Positions 1-6,898 of a stretch of DNA of 9,247 nucleotides are shown piece after piece. Made by a program: the position numbers and the translations under genes. The notes under the pieces are model-generated. The model had not been told where the DNA came from. It saw nothing but the letters and a program-made list of their open reading frames with translations, and did no database searches. Source of the stretch: an uncultured Oscillospiraceae bacterium (lineage in GTDB: Bacteria; Bacillota; Clostridia; Oscillospirales; Oscillospiraceae); the NCBI GenBank assembly GCA_934591725.1, contig CAKTPR010000088.1:1-9247 (forward strand), given 5' to 3'. The number at the start of each line of letters is the position of its first letter. Position 1 is the stretch's first letter.

Positions 1-867
1 GCGCGTGACCTTGTGAGCCGCCAGTCGGACGCGATAGGCGTCGTCGTGCGCGGCATGGGCAACCTCTTCTTTTCCGATATGCTCAAGACCGTCAGCAGCG
101 AGATCGACAAGAGCGGCTACAACATGGTGCTGCGCTTCATCGATTCGGACGCGGACGAGATAAAGGCCGGTGCGATCCTTGAGCGCGAGAAGAAGCTGCG
201 CGCCCTGCTCTTCCTCGGCGGACGCTATGATTACACCCCGGCTGAGCTTTCGCTCATCGGCGTGCCCTATGTCTGCTGCTCCTATTCCAATTGCTTCGGA
301 ACTCTCCGCGAGGAGGATTTCTCCTCCGTCACGGTGGACGACCATAAAACGGCCTATCAGGCGGTCGAGTCGCTCATCAAGCTTGGGCACCGCCGCATCG
401 CCGTCCTGCTGCCGAGCTGCGATGACCGCTCCGTCAGCGAGCTGCGCTACAACGGCTACTGCGCCGCGCTGCGCGATAACGGCATTGCCTTCGACAGTGC
501 GCTCGTCGCCGAGACCGGCGGCTGCTTTGAAATGCCGGAGAGCTACGCCGGTATGTGCCGCCTTATAGACAGCGGCGCGGACTTCTCCGCTGTGTTCACA
601 CTGTCGGACACGATGGCGATCTCCGCGATGAAGGCGCTTGAAGACCGTGGACGCCGCGTCCCGGAGGACTGCTCCGTCATCGCGATAGACGGCCTGACCG
701 TCTCGGAATACGTGAGCCCGACGCTGACGACCCTCGTGCAGCCCGCCGAGGAGATGGGGCGCGAGAGCGTGCGCATCCTGCTGGACATCCTCGATAACGG
801 CGGCGCAAACCGTCATGTACGCCTTGAGGCGAAGATACGCCCCGGCGCTTCCGTGAAACAGCTTTGA
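1..867 (+). CDS. LacI-family transcriptional regulator, C-terminal part (5' end outside window)
   Basis: The frame is open from base 1 and begins A-R-D-L-V-S-R-Q-S-D-A-I-G-V-V-V. This is the usual junction between the LacI hinge helix and the periplasmic-binding-protein-like effector domain, so the N-terminal helix-turn-helix lies upstream of the window. The GTG at 13 is only an internal valine and should not be taken as the start. About 288 residues are visible, including family landmarks such as 'LIKLGHRRIAVL', 'AVFTLSDTMAISAMKALEDRG', 'VIAIDGL' and 'LTTLVQPAEEMGRESVRILLDIL'. Proteins of this type repress or activate sugar genes, and a bound sugar changes their DNA affinity. It lies 78 bp upstream of the binding-protein gene with no clear terminator between, so it probably regulates the following cluster. 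The actual effector cannot be read from the sequence. Confidence 0.93.
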   Translation, partial: ARDLVSRQSDAIGVVVRGMGNLFFSDMLKTVSSEIDKSGYNMVLRFIDSDADEIKAGAILEREKKLRALLFLGGRYDYTPAELSLIGVPYVCCSYSNCFGTLREEDFSSVTVDDHKTAYQAVESLIKLGHRRIAVLLPSCDDRSVSELRYNGYCAALRDNGIAFDSALVAETGGCFEMPESYAGMCRLIDSGADFSAVFTLSDTMAISAMKALEDRGRRVPEDCSVIAIDGLTVSEYVSPTLTTLVQPAEEMGRESVRILLDILDNGGANRHVRLEAKIRPGASVKQL

Positions 868-930
868 TTTTCCGCTCCCAACGGAGCCGAAGATACAACC
901 TCTTATGAGGACAATTTCAAAAATCTTAAA

Positions 931-936
931 AAGGAG
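931..936 (+). promoter_or_regulatory. Ribosome binding site of the sugar-binding lipoprotein gene
   Basis: AAGGAG lies 9 nt before the ATG at 946 and supports that start. The 78-bp gap from the LacI gene contains only a weak 5-bp hairpin (874-878 with 883-887) and no convincing -35/-10 pair. The promoter may therefore lie further upstream, or the genes may be co-transcribed. Confidence 0.8.
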
Positions 937-945
937 TAAGCAACA

Positions 946-2271
946 ATGAAAAAGATCATAGCTCTGGTTCTGTGTCTGGTCATGGTTTTCGCCCTGTGCG
1001 CATGCGGCGAAAGCAATACCGCCACAACCGCACCCGCTGCTGACACCGCTACCGAGGCACCCGCCGAAGAGCCCGCAGCAACCGGTTCCGTCTACTACCT
1101 CAACTTCAAGCCCGAACAGAAGGATCAGTGGGAAGCTCTCGCTGCCTCCTACACCGAGCAGACCGGTATCCCCGTGACCGTCCGCACCGCTGCTTCCGGC
1201 ACCTATGAGGAGACCCTCTCCGCCGAAATGGCAAAGAGCGAGGCTCCCACGCTCTTCCAGGTCAACGGCCCTGTCGGCCTTGCCAGCTGGAAGGATTACT
1301 GCTACGACCTCAGCAGCAGCGCTCTTTACGGTGAGCTGACCAACGACTCCTTCGCACTGAAGGACGGCGACCAGGTTCTCGGCATCGCATACGTTATCGA
1401 GTCCTACGGCCTCATCACCAACAAGACCCTGCTTGAGAAGGCAGGCTACTCTGTTGATGACATCAAGTCCTTTGACGATCTCAAGAAGGTCGCTGAGGAT
1501 ATCACCGCACGCAAGGACGAGCTCGGCTTCGCAGCCTTCAGCTCCGCCGGTATGGACGGTTCCTCCGACTGGCGCTTCAAGACCCACCTTGCAAACCTCC
1601 CCATCTACTTTGAGTATCAGGAGGACGGCATCTCCAGCACTCCCGCTATAAAGGGCACCTATCTCGACAACTACAAGAACATCTTCGATCTCTACATCAA
1701 CAACTCCACCTGCGATCCCGCTGAGCTCTCCAGCAAGACCGGCGACGACTCCAGAAACGAGTTCCTCAACAGCCAGGCAGTGTTCTTCCAGAACGGCTCC
1801 TGGGAGTACGGCAACCTGAGCGGCACCTTCACTGATGACGAGCTTGCAATGATCCCCATCTACATTGGTGTCGGCGATGAGGCAAATCAGGGTCTGTGCA
1901 CCGGTACCGAGAACTTCTGGTGCGTCAACAAGGACGCGAGCGAAGAGGACATCCAGGCCACTCTCGACTTCCTCTACTGGTGCGTTACCTCCGATGAGGG
2001 CACCAATGCTCTCGCAAACGAGATGAACTTCGTTATCCCCTTCAAGAAGGCTGTTGAGTCCTCCAACCTCTTTGTAAAGCAGGATAGCGAGTACACCGCC
2101 GCAGGCAAGACCCCCGTGTCGTGGAACTTCACCACCATGCCTTCCGAGGAGTGGAAGAACGGTGTCGGCTCCGCACTGACCGCTTACGCTGCCGGAACCG
2201 GTGACTGGGACGCAGTTGTCACCGCTTTCGTTGACGGCTGGGCTTCCGAGTACGCTCTGGCAAACGGCTGA
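946..2271 (+). CDS. ABC transporter sugar-binding lipoprotein (CUT1 family, family 1 solute-binding protein)
   Basis: This 441-residue protein begins with a lipoprotein signal: two lysines, a hydrophobic stretch and the lipobox L17-C-A-C20. Cys20 is the predicted lipidated residue, which would anchor it to the outer face of the membrane. A Thr/Ala/Glu/Pro-rich linker (about residues 24-48) follows, then an extracellular solute-binding fold starting 'VYYLNFKPEQKDQWEALAAS'. Family features include 'LFQVNGPVGLASWKDYCYDL', 'YGLITNKTLLEKAGYS' and 'FFQNGSWEYGNL', and the length is typical. It should capture a sugar and deliver it to the two permeases downstream; the neighbouring malQ suggests maltose or maltodextrins, but this is inference. 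Its codon choice (many GCT/GCA Ala codons, few GCG) differs from the GCG-rich neighbours, as expected for a strongly expressed binding protein. Confidence 0.93.
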   Translation: MKKIIALVLCLVMVFALCACGESNTATTAPAADTATEAPAEEPAATGSVYYLNFKPEQKDQWEALAASYTEQTGIPVTVRTAASGTYEETLSAEMAKSEAPTLFQVNGPVGLASWKDYCYDLSSSALYGELTNDSFALKDGDQVLGIAYVIESYGLITNKTLLEKAGYSVDDIKSFDDLKKVAEDITARKDELGFAAFSSAGMDGSSDWRFKTHLANLPIYFEYQEDGISSTPAIKGTYLDNYKNIFDLYINNSTCDPAELSSKTGDDSRNEFLNSQAVFFQNGSWEYGNLSGTFTDDELAMIPIYIGVGDEANQGLCTGTENFWCVNKDASEEDIQATLDFLYWCVTSDEGTNALANEMNFVIPFKKAVESSNLFVKQDSEYTAAGKTPVSWNFTTMPSEEWKNGVGSALTAYAAGTGDWDAVVTAFVDGWASEYALANG

Positions 2272-2302
2272 TAGTCCGCGTCTGATCGTTAAGCAAAACC
2301 AT

Positions 2303-2333
2303 ACACCGGGTGGGCGCTCCGCCCACCCGGTGT
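2303..2333 (+). other. Perfect 13-bp stem-loop between binding-protein and permease genes
   Basis: Bases 2303-2315 are the exact reverse complement of 2321-2333 and enclose a 5-nt loop (GCTCC). The stem is very GC-rich, but CCTTATGG follows instead of a U-tract, so it is not a standard intrinsic terminator. It lies 31 bp after the binding-protein stop and about 80 bp before the permease start. Intercistronic hairpins in this position in other sugar ABC operons (for example malE-malF) protect the upstream mRNA from 3' exonucleases and so keep binding protein in excess over permease. That role here is an inference. Confidence 0.75.
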
Positions 2334-2415
2334 CCTTATGGCTGAGCCGTACACCGTTATCTGCGGTGCAGGGCTAAGTCATAAAGAAAAATTCAGGGTA
2401 AAGGAGTGGAGCCTT

Positions 2416-3267
2416 TTGCAAAAAAACATGAAAAAATGGTGGCCGGTTTTTCTGCTTCCGACCTTCGCCGCCTTTGTCATCGGATTCATCATTCCGTTTG
2501 TACAGGGCGTGTATCTGTCGTTCTGCAAATTCCAGACCATCAATAAGACGACCTTTATCGGCGTCTCCAACTACGTGAAGGCTTTTGCCGACACTCAGTT
2601 CACGCAGGCCTTTTGGTTCACCGTGAAGTTCACCGTCGTGTCCACGCTGCTTATCAACGTGATTGCGCTTATGATCGCGCTGCTGCTGACCCGCGGCATC
2701 AAGGGCACGAATCTGTTCCGCACGGTTTTCTTCATGCCGAACCTTATCGGCGGCATCGTGCTGGGCTACATATGGCAGATACTGCTCAACTGCGTCCTCT
2801 CTCTCCTTGGCAAGCCTCTGCTCGCGCTCAATTCCACATACGGCTACTGGGGGCTTATCATCCTCATGTGCTGGCAGCAGATCGGCTACATGATGATCAT
2901 TTACATCGCCGGTCTCCAGTCGATCCCGAACGATTACATTGAAGCTGCGCGCATCGACGGCGCGACCACATGGCAGACGCTCTGGCGCGTGAAGCTGCCG
3001 AACCTCATGCCGTCGATAACGATCTGCTCTTTCCTCTCCCTCACCAATTCCTTCAAGCTCTTCGACCAGAACCTCGCGCTCACCGCGGGCGAGCCTGCCC
3101 ACGCCTCCGAGATGCTCGCGCTGAATATCTATAACACTTTCTACGTGCGCTCCGGCCCTCAGTGGAAAGGCATCGGTCAGGCCAAGGCGGTCATCTTCTG
3201 CATTATCGTCGTCGCGATCTCTCTTATCCAGCTCAAAGCTACGCGCTCAAAGGAGGTGCAGCAGTAA
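2416..3267 (+). CDS. Sugar ABC transporter permease, MalF/UgpA-like
   Basis: This is an integral membrane permease of the CUT1 class and one half of the channel for the sugar bound by the upstream lipoprotein. I place the start at the TTG at 2416, where AAGGAG (2401-2406) sits 9 nt upstream. That gives 283 residues beginning M-Q-K-N-M-K-K-W-W. The upstream ATG at 2338 has no ribosome site and abuts the hairpin, and the ATG at 2428 is 21 nt from the AAGGAG. Several hydrophobic segments are visible, the first at about residues 9-30. The cytoplasmic EAA loop, which docks on the ATPase, reads E176-A-A-R-I-D-G-A and continues 'WRVKLPNLMPSI'. The stop overlaps the next start by one base (TAATG), so the two permeases are almost certainly translated together. 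Confidence 0.92.
   Translation: MQKNMKKWWPVFLLPTFAAFVIGFIIPFVQGVYLSFCKFQTINKTTFIGVSNYVKAFADTQFTQAFWFTVKFTVVSTLLINVIALMIALLLTRGIKGTNLFRTVFFMPNLIGGIVLGYIWQILLNCVLSLLGKPLLALNSTYGYWGLIILMCWQQIGYMMIIYIAGLQSIPNDYIEAARIDGATTWQTLWRVKLPNLMPSITICSFLSLTNSFKLFDQNLALTAGEPAHASEMLALNIYNTFYVRSGPQWKGIGQAKAVIFCIIVVAISLIQLKATRSKEVQQ
3249..3257 (+). promoter_or_regulatory. Ribosome binding site of the second permease gene
   Basis: AAAGGAGGT lies inside the last codons of the first permease gene and ends 9 nt before the ATG at 3267. It fixes that start in preference to the in-frame ATG at 3162, deep inside the upstream gene. Confidence 0.85.
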
Positions 3268-4109
3268 TGACAAAGCATAACAATATCGTAAACGGCATCC
3301 TTACCGCGATCTTTGCGGTCTTCTGCCTGTCATGGGTCTACCCCATCGCAATGGTCGTGTTCAACTCATTCAAGATAGAGAGCGCCATCAGCACCAATAC
3401 GGCCTTTAAGCTCCCGACGGCCGAGACCTTCGCAGGACTTTCAAACTTCGCCGACGCGCTTACCTCCAAGGGCTTCCTGTCCGCGTTCTGGTACAGTCTG
3501 GTCATCACGATCAGCTCAGTCGTGCTCATCCTCATATGCTGCTCGATGTGCGCATGGTTCATCACCCGTGTGAATAACTGGGTCTCGAAGCTTTGCTATT
3601 TTCTTTTTGTCTTCTCCATGGTCGTCCCGTTCCAGATGCTCATGTTCACACTCGCCTCTCTGTCCGATCGTCTCGGCCTGAACACGCCTTATAATATCTG
3701 CATCATCTACCTCGGCTTCGGTGCAGGTCTTGCGGTGTTCATGTTCTGCGGCTTTGTCAAGTCCATCCCCGTCGAGATCGAAGAAGCCGCGATGATAGAC
3801 GGCTGCGGCCCCATCCGTACCTTCTTCCTCGTCGTCTTCCCGATGCTCAAGCCCACCATAGTTTCCGTCGGCATACTTGAGACCATGTGGCTCTGGAACG
3901 ACTATCTTCTCCCATACCTCGTTCTTGACGGAAAGAAATACACCACTATTCCCATCCTGATCCAGTACTTCCGCGGCAGCTACGGCAAGGTCGAGATGGG
4001 GCCTATGATGGCCTGCATCGTCCTGACGATCATCCCGATAATCATCGTCTACATTGCCGGTCAGAAGCACATCATCAAGGGTGTCGCCGCCGGTGCGGTC
4101 AAGGGCTGA
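3267..4109 (+). CDS. Sugar ABC transporter permease, MalG/UgpE-like
   Basis: This 280-residue permease is the partner of the upstream MalF-like protein. The start (M-T-K-H-N-N-I-V-N-G) has a near-perfect ribosome site and a one-base overlap with the preceding stop. The first membrane segment is at about residues 9-30 ('ILTAIFAVFCLSWVYPIAMV'), followed by 'VFNSFK', a usual MalG-type sequence. The EAA loop reads E173-A-A-M-I-D-G-C and continues 'FFLVVFPMLKPTIVS', and the C-terminus ends 'QKHIIKGVAAGAVKG', typical of the family. The two permeases need a pair of ATPase subunits, but no ATPase gene is present between the LacI gene and malQ. Many Firmicutes share one MsmK/MalK-like ATPase among several importers, and that is the likely case here. 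Confidence 0.93.
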   Translation: MTKHNNIVNGILTAIFAVFCLSWVYPIAMVVFNSFKIESAISTNTAFKLPTAETFAGLSNFADALTSKGFLSAFWYSLVITISSVVLILICCSMCAWFITRVNNWVSKLCYFLFVFSMVVPFQMLMFTLASLSDRLGLNTPYNICIIYLGFGAGLAVFMFCGFVKSIPVEIEEAAMIDGCGPIRTFFLVVFPMLKPTIVSVGILETMWLWNDYLLPYLVLDGKKYTTIPILIQYFRGSYGKVEMGPMMACIVLTIIPIIIVYIAGQKHIIKGVAAGAVKG

Positions 4110-4152
4110 CACATTACATATTTCTTCACATTCCGAAAAGCAGGTGATCTAC

Positions 4153-5631
4153 ATGAACCGCTCAAGCGGTGTTCTCATGGCCATGAGCTCTCTGCCGTCC
4201 AATTACGGCATCGGCACGATGGGCAAGTGCGCTTATAAATTCGTTGACTTTCTCAAGGCCGCCGGTCAGAAGTACTGGCAGTTCCTCCCGCTCGGCACCA
4301 CCAGCTACGGGGACAGTCCCTATCAGTCCTTCTCCTCCTTCGCCGGAAACCCCTATTATATCGACCTCGACCTTCTCATAAAGGACGGGCTTCTCAAGCG
4401 CAGCGAGCTTGAGGGCATCGACTGGGGCAGCGATCCGGAGCACGTGGACTATGGCTGCATATTCGCAAACCGCTACCGCGTCCTGCGCCTTGCCTATGAG
4501 CGCGGCGCGGAAAAGCTCTCCGCAGAGCTTGAGAGCTTCCGCCGCGAAAACGGCTGGCTCGAAAACTACGCGCTCTATATGGCGCTCAAGTCGCACTTCG
4601 GTATGCTCAGCTGGACGGAGTGGCCGGAGGAGGATATCCGTCTGCACAAGCCTGAGGCCGTCGCGAAATACTCGGAGCTGCTGCGTGATGAGATAGCTTT
4701 CCACGTGTTCATCCAGTATCTCTTCTTCAAGCAGTGGGACGCCCTGCGCAGCTACGCGCGCGAGGCGGGAGTGAGCTTCATCGGCGATATCCCCATATAT
4801 GTCCCGCTGGATTCCGCCGACGTGTGGAGCGAGCCGCGCTTCTTCCAGCTGGATAAGGACAATGTGCCCACCGAGGTCGCCGGCGTTCCGCCAGATGACT
4901 TTACTGAGGACGGCCAGCTCTGGGGCAATCCCCTGTACGACTGGGACGCCATGAAGGCCGACGGCTACGGCTGGTGGATACGCCGCATCGACGGCGCGAA
5001 GAAGCTCTATGACGTGATACGCATCGACCATTTTCGCGGCTTCGAGAGCTACTGGGCTGTCCCGAGCGATGAGACGACCGCGAAGAACGGGCACTGGAAG
5101 CCCGGCCCCGGCATGGATCTTGTCAGTGTGCTGACCTCATGGTTCCATGACCTGAGCTTCATCGCCGAGGATCTTGGTTATACCACTCCCGGCGTCAGGG
5201 CTCTGCTTGCAGATTCGGGTCTGCCCGGCATGAAGGTGCTGCAGTTCGCGTTTGACGCGCACGGCGAGTCGGATTTCCTCCCGCACAAGTGCAAGCGAAA
5301 CAGCGTCTGCTATATCGGCACTCACGATAACGACACCGTGAAGGGTTGGCTTGAGACCATGTCCGCCGCCGACCGGAAGTTTGCCGAGCGCTATATGCAC
5401 ATCACCGCCGACGAGGGCTGGTGCTGGGGCATGATCCGTACAGGCATGTCGACCGTGTCCGACCTCTTCGTCGTGCAGATGCAGGATATTCTTGAGCTGC
5501 CCGGCAGCGCAAGGATGAACACCCCCGGCACGCTCGGCACGAACTGGCAGTGGCGTATGCTCCCCGGCGCTGACAACAAGCGTCTCGCAAAGCGCCTGCG
5601 CGTGTACACCGAGACTTTCCGCCGCCTGTAA
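4153..5631 (+). CDS. malQ: 4-alpha-glucanotransferase (amylomaltase, GH77)
   Basis: The enzyme transfers alpha-1,4-glucan segments between maltodextrins and releases glucose, making imported maltose and short maltodextrins usable in the cytoplasm. The ATG at 4153 has AGGTGA 5 nt upstream and gives 492 residues, a normal length for the compact bacterial form. The N-terminus 'RSSGVLMAMSSLPSNYGIGT' and the motif 'YQSFSSFAGNPYYIDLDLL' are GH77 signatures. The three catalytic carboxylates are visible: D292 in 'RIDHFRGF' (nucleophile), E339 in 'IAEDLG' (acid/base) and D392 in 'GTHDND' (transition-state stabiliser). No key residue is missing. It lies 43 bp after the second permease gene with no terminator between, so it is probably the last gene of the same operon. 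This makes a maltodextrin-type substrate the best guess for the importer. Confidence 0.96.
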   Translation: MNRSSGVLMAMSSLPSNYGIGTMGKCAYKFVDFLKAAGQKYWQFLPLGTTSYGDSPYQSFSSFAGNPYYIDLDLLIKDGLLKRSELEGIDWGSDPEHVDYGCIFANRYRVLRLAYERGAEKLSAELESFRRENGWLENYALYMALKSHFGMLSWTEWPEEDIRLHKPEAVAKYSELLRDEIAFHVFIQYLFFKQWDALRSYAREAGVSFIGDIPIYVPLDSADVWSEPRFFQLDKDNVPTEVAGVPPDDFTEDGQLWGNPLYDWDAMKADGYGWWIRRIDGAKKLYDVIRIDHFRGFESYWAVPSDETTAKNGHWKPGPGMDLVSVLTSWFHDLSFIAEDLGYTTPGVRALLADSGLPGMKVLQFAFDAHGESDFLPHKCKRNSVCYIGTHDNDTVKGWLETMSAADRKFAERYMHITADEGWCWGMIRTGMSTVSDLFVVQMQDILELPGSARMNTPGTLGTNWQWRMLPGADNKRLAKRLRVYTETFRRL

Positions 5632-5669
5632 TTCAGTCTTTTCTCATTTCTTCTTTTTCCTTTATCAAG

Positions 5670-5695
5670 GCGCCCCTGCCGTCTGGCAGGGGCGC
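5670..5695 (+). terminator. GC-rich stem-loop downstream of malQ
   Basis: An 11-bp perfect stem (5670-5680 with 5685-5695) encloses the loop GTCT and begins 38 bp after the malQ stop. TCAGACTGTC follows rather than a U-tract, so it may act with the stem-loops immediately downstream, or protect the mRNA 3' end, rather than terminate alone. Confidence 0.6.
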
Positions 5696-5696
5696 T

Positions 5697-5728
5697 CAGA
5701 CTGTCAAAAAAGTATTTTTGCCAGTCTG
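5697..5728 (+). repeat. Inverted repeat CAGACTG...CAGTCTG
   Basis: CAGACTG (5697-5703) pairs with CAGTCTG (5722-5728). Inside, C5705-A5710 pairs with T5715-G5720 after a single T-C mismatch, giving 13 pairs and a 4-nt loop. The left arm is part of a 15-base sequence found again, inverted, at 8798-8812 beside another terminator. Confidence 0.6.
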
Positions 5729-5732
5729 CTTG

Positions 5733-5767
5733 AAAATCTGAACTTTCAAAAAAGTTCAGATTTTTTC
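5733..5767 (+). terminator. Intrinsic terminator, probably bidirectional (malQ operon and convergent LysR gene)
   Basis: A perfect 14-bp stem (5733-5746 with 5751-5764) encloses a 4-nt loop and runs into a T-tract (5761-5766). On the - strand the same stem is followed by a short T-run (complement of AAAA at 5733-5736), so it can also stop transcription coming from the LysR gene that ends at 5880. The convergent gene arrangement fits a shared terminator. Confidence 0.8.
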
Positions 5768-5776
5768 TTATTGGAC

Positions 5777-5807
5777 GTGAAAGACACCCCTCCTGGGTTT
5801 CTTTCAC
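5777..5807. repeat. Stem-loop GTGAAAG...CTTTCAC in the convergent intergenic region
   Basis: GTGAAAG (5777-5783) pairs with CTTTCAC (5801-5807). The stem extends through A-T, one mismatch, A-T and CCC/GGG to a 5-nt loop. It lies between the shared terminator and the end of the - strand LysR gene and has no long T-run on either side. It may shape the 3' end of the LysR transcript; function is not evident. Confidence 0.45.
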
Positions 5808-5879
5808 CGTATCTTCCTTCCCGTAACTTTAGCTGCCTACGTGTTCTTTGACACGCTCAGCTTATATATGCGGCGGGTG

Positions 5880-6779
5880 TCAGTTATATATTCTGATCGT
5901 CTCGTTATATATCTTCATGATGCCGTGGAGGACATCGAACTGATTGAAGTCCCCGTAATAGGCGAGGTTTATCTCGCGCATCATGCTCAGGTTCTCGACC
6001 GGCAGGACGGTGATCTTACCCTTGCGCAGCTCGTCAAGGCAGACGCTGCGGGCAAGGATCGACACGCCGAAATCGCGGCGGATAAGGTCTTTGATCGTCG
6101 CCATGTTGTCTACCTCAAGGACAACGTTAAAATCGTTGATGCTCATGTTGTTGCTCTCAAGGTGGGCAACGAAGAGGTTGCGGGTGTTCGAGTCCGGCAG
6201 GCGGAGGATCATGCGCTCCTTTTTTAGCTCGTTGAGCGTAACCATGCTGCGGCTGGCAAAGGGGTGTTTCGTAGAGACGGCGAGGACGAGATAGTCCGTA
6301 TCGAGCAGGAGATAATGAATGCTCGGATCGGGCACGCGGCCCTCGACGATGGCGAGATCCAGCTCATAGGTCTTGAGCATTGTATAAAGATTATTTATGG
6401 AGTCCGTAATCATTTTAATACTGGTGCCCTCATTTTCGGCGCAGTATTTCGCCAGAACCTCGGCGATTGCGTTGCTCTCGGCAGTGTGCGTAATGCCGAT
6501 GGTCAGGTGCGTTGTCTGGCTCTTGTCGTCACGCATGCTCTGGTAGAGGTTGTTATAAAGCCCAACTATCTTTTTGGCGAACCTCACGGCCTCTTCGCAC
6601 TGCCGCGTGACCAGCAGCTCGCCGTTTGCGTGCTCAAAGAGCTTCACTCCCAGCTCTCCCTCAAGCGCCTTGATATGCTGGCTGACAGCGGGCTGCGTTA
6701 TGGACAGCTGCTGCGCCGCGCGGGTATAGTTCCGGCACTCGTATACCTTCAATAATGTGTACAGCTTATTATCTATCAT
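5880..6779 (-). CDS. LysR-family transcriptional regulator (first of two related copies)
   Basis: This 299-residue protein has a normal LysR length. The winged helix-turn-helix is at about residues 4-62, with the helix-turn-helix core at 18-37 ('YTRAAQQLSITQPAVSQHIK') followed by 'ALEGELGVKLFEH'. The effector-binding domain starts at about residue 90 ('HLTIGITHTAESNAIAEVLA'). Proteins of this family bind T-N11-A dyads and usually respond to a small molecule; the effector here cannot be inferred. The gene is divergent from the MgtC-family unit across a 120-bp region, the usual layout for a LysR protein controlling its neighbour. Its C-terminal half closely resembles the second LysR protein encoded at 7862-8785. 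The ATG has only a weak upstream purine-rich site (GGCGGT). Confidence 0.94.
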   Translation of the reverse strand: MIDNKLYTLLKVYECRNYTRAAQQLSITQPAVSQHIKALEGELGVKLFEHANGELLVTRQCEEAVRFAKKIVGLYNNLYQSMRDDKSQTTHLTIGITHTAESNAIAEVLAKYCAENEGTSIKMITDSINNLYTMLKTYELDLAIVEGRVPDPSIHYLLLDTDYLVLAVSTKHPFASRSMVTLNELKKERMILRLPDSNTRNLFVAHLESNNMSINDFNVVLEVDNMATIKDLIRRDFGVSILARSVCLDELRKGKITVLPVENLSMMREINLAYYGDFNQFDVLHGIMKIYNETIRIYN

Positions 6780-6801
6780 CGCGCACCGCCATAAGAAAAT
6801 T

Positions 6802-6862
6802 TTATGATTCTAATCAGAAACATAATTTGACTTTATTGCTTTTCTGAATATGATGGTATCAT
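6802..6862. promoter_or_regulatory. Divergent control region with candidate LysR operator dyads
   Basis: Several inverted repeats lie between the divergent genes: TGATT-CT-AATCA (6805-6816), TTATG-N14-CATAA (6802-6825), TCAGAAA-N20-TTTCTGA (6814-6847) and ATGAT-GGT-ATCAT (6850-6862, over the -10 box). The first two lie just upstream of the -35 box, where a LysR activator would bind. Which of them is a real operator cannot be decided from the sequence alone. Confidence 0.45.
6827..6854 (+). promoter_or_regulatory. Promoter of the leader / MgtC-family unit
   Basis: TTGACT (6827-6832) and TATGAT (6849-6854) are separated by 16 bp and match the sigma-A consensus closely. Transcription would start near 6861, giving a leader RNA of about 235 nt before the MgtC-family start codon. 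Confidence 0.7.
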
Positions 6863-6898
6863 CAAGCAGGGAAAAAGTCAAGGAAAGGTGGTGCGGCT

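Noticed and set aside
864..897. TTGATT...GATACA as a promoter for the binding-protein gene
   Set aside because: The spacing is about 22 bp and the -10 match is poor; no confident promoter can be named in the 78-bp gap.
2374..3102. Long - strand open frame opposite the first permease
   Set aside because: The translation is a charged, low-complexity sequence typical of antisense of a membrane protein; the + strand permease is clear.
4162..5094. Long - strand open frame opposite malQ
   Set aside because: It is the antisense of a well-conserved GH77 enzyme in GC-rich DNA, with no ribosome site or recognisable protein features.
5391..5807. - strand frame beginning in the convergent intergenic region and entering malQ
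   Set aside because: Its GTG start has no ribosome site, it lies inside a hairpin arm, and most of it is antisense to malQ.
5840..5855. CGTGT...ACACG hairpin as terminator of the - strand LysR gene
   Set aside because: Only 5 bp and no T-tract on the - strand; the stem at 5733-5764 is a better candidate.
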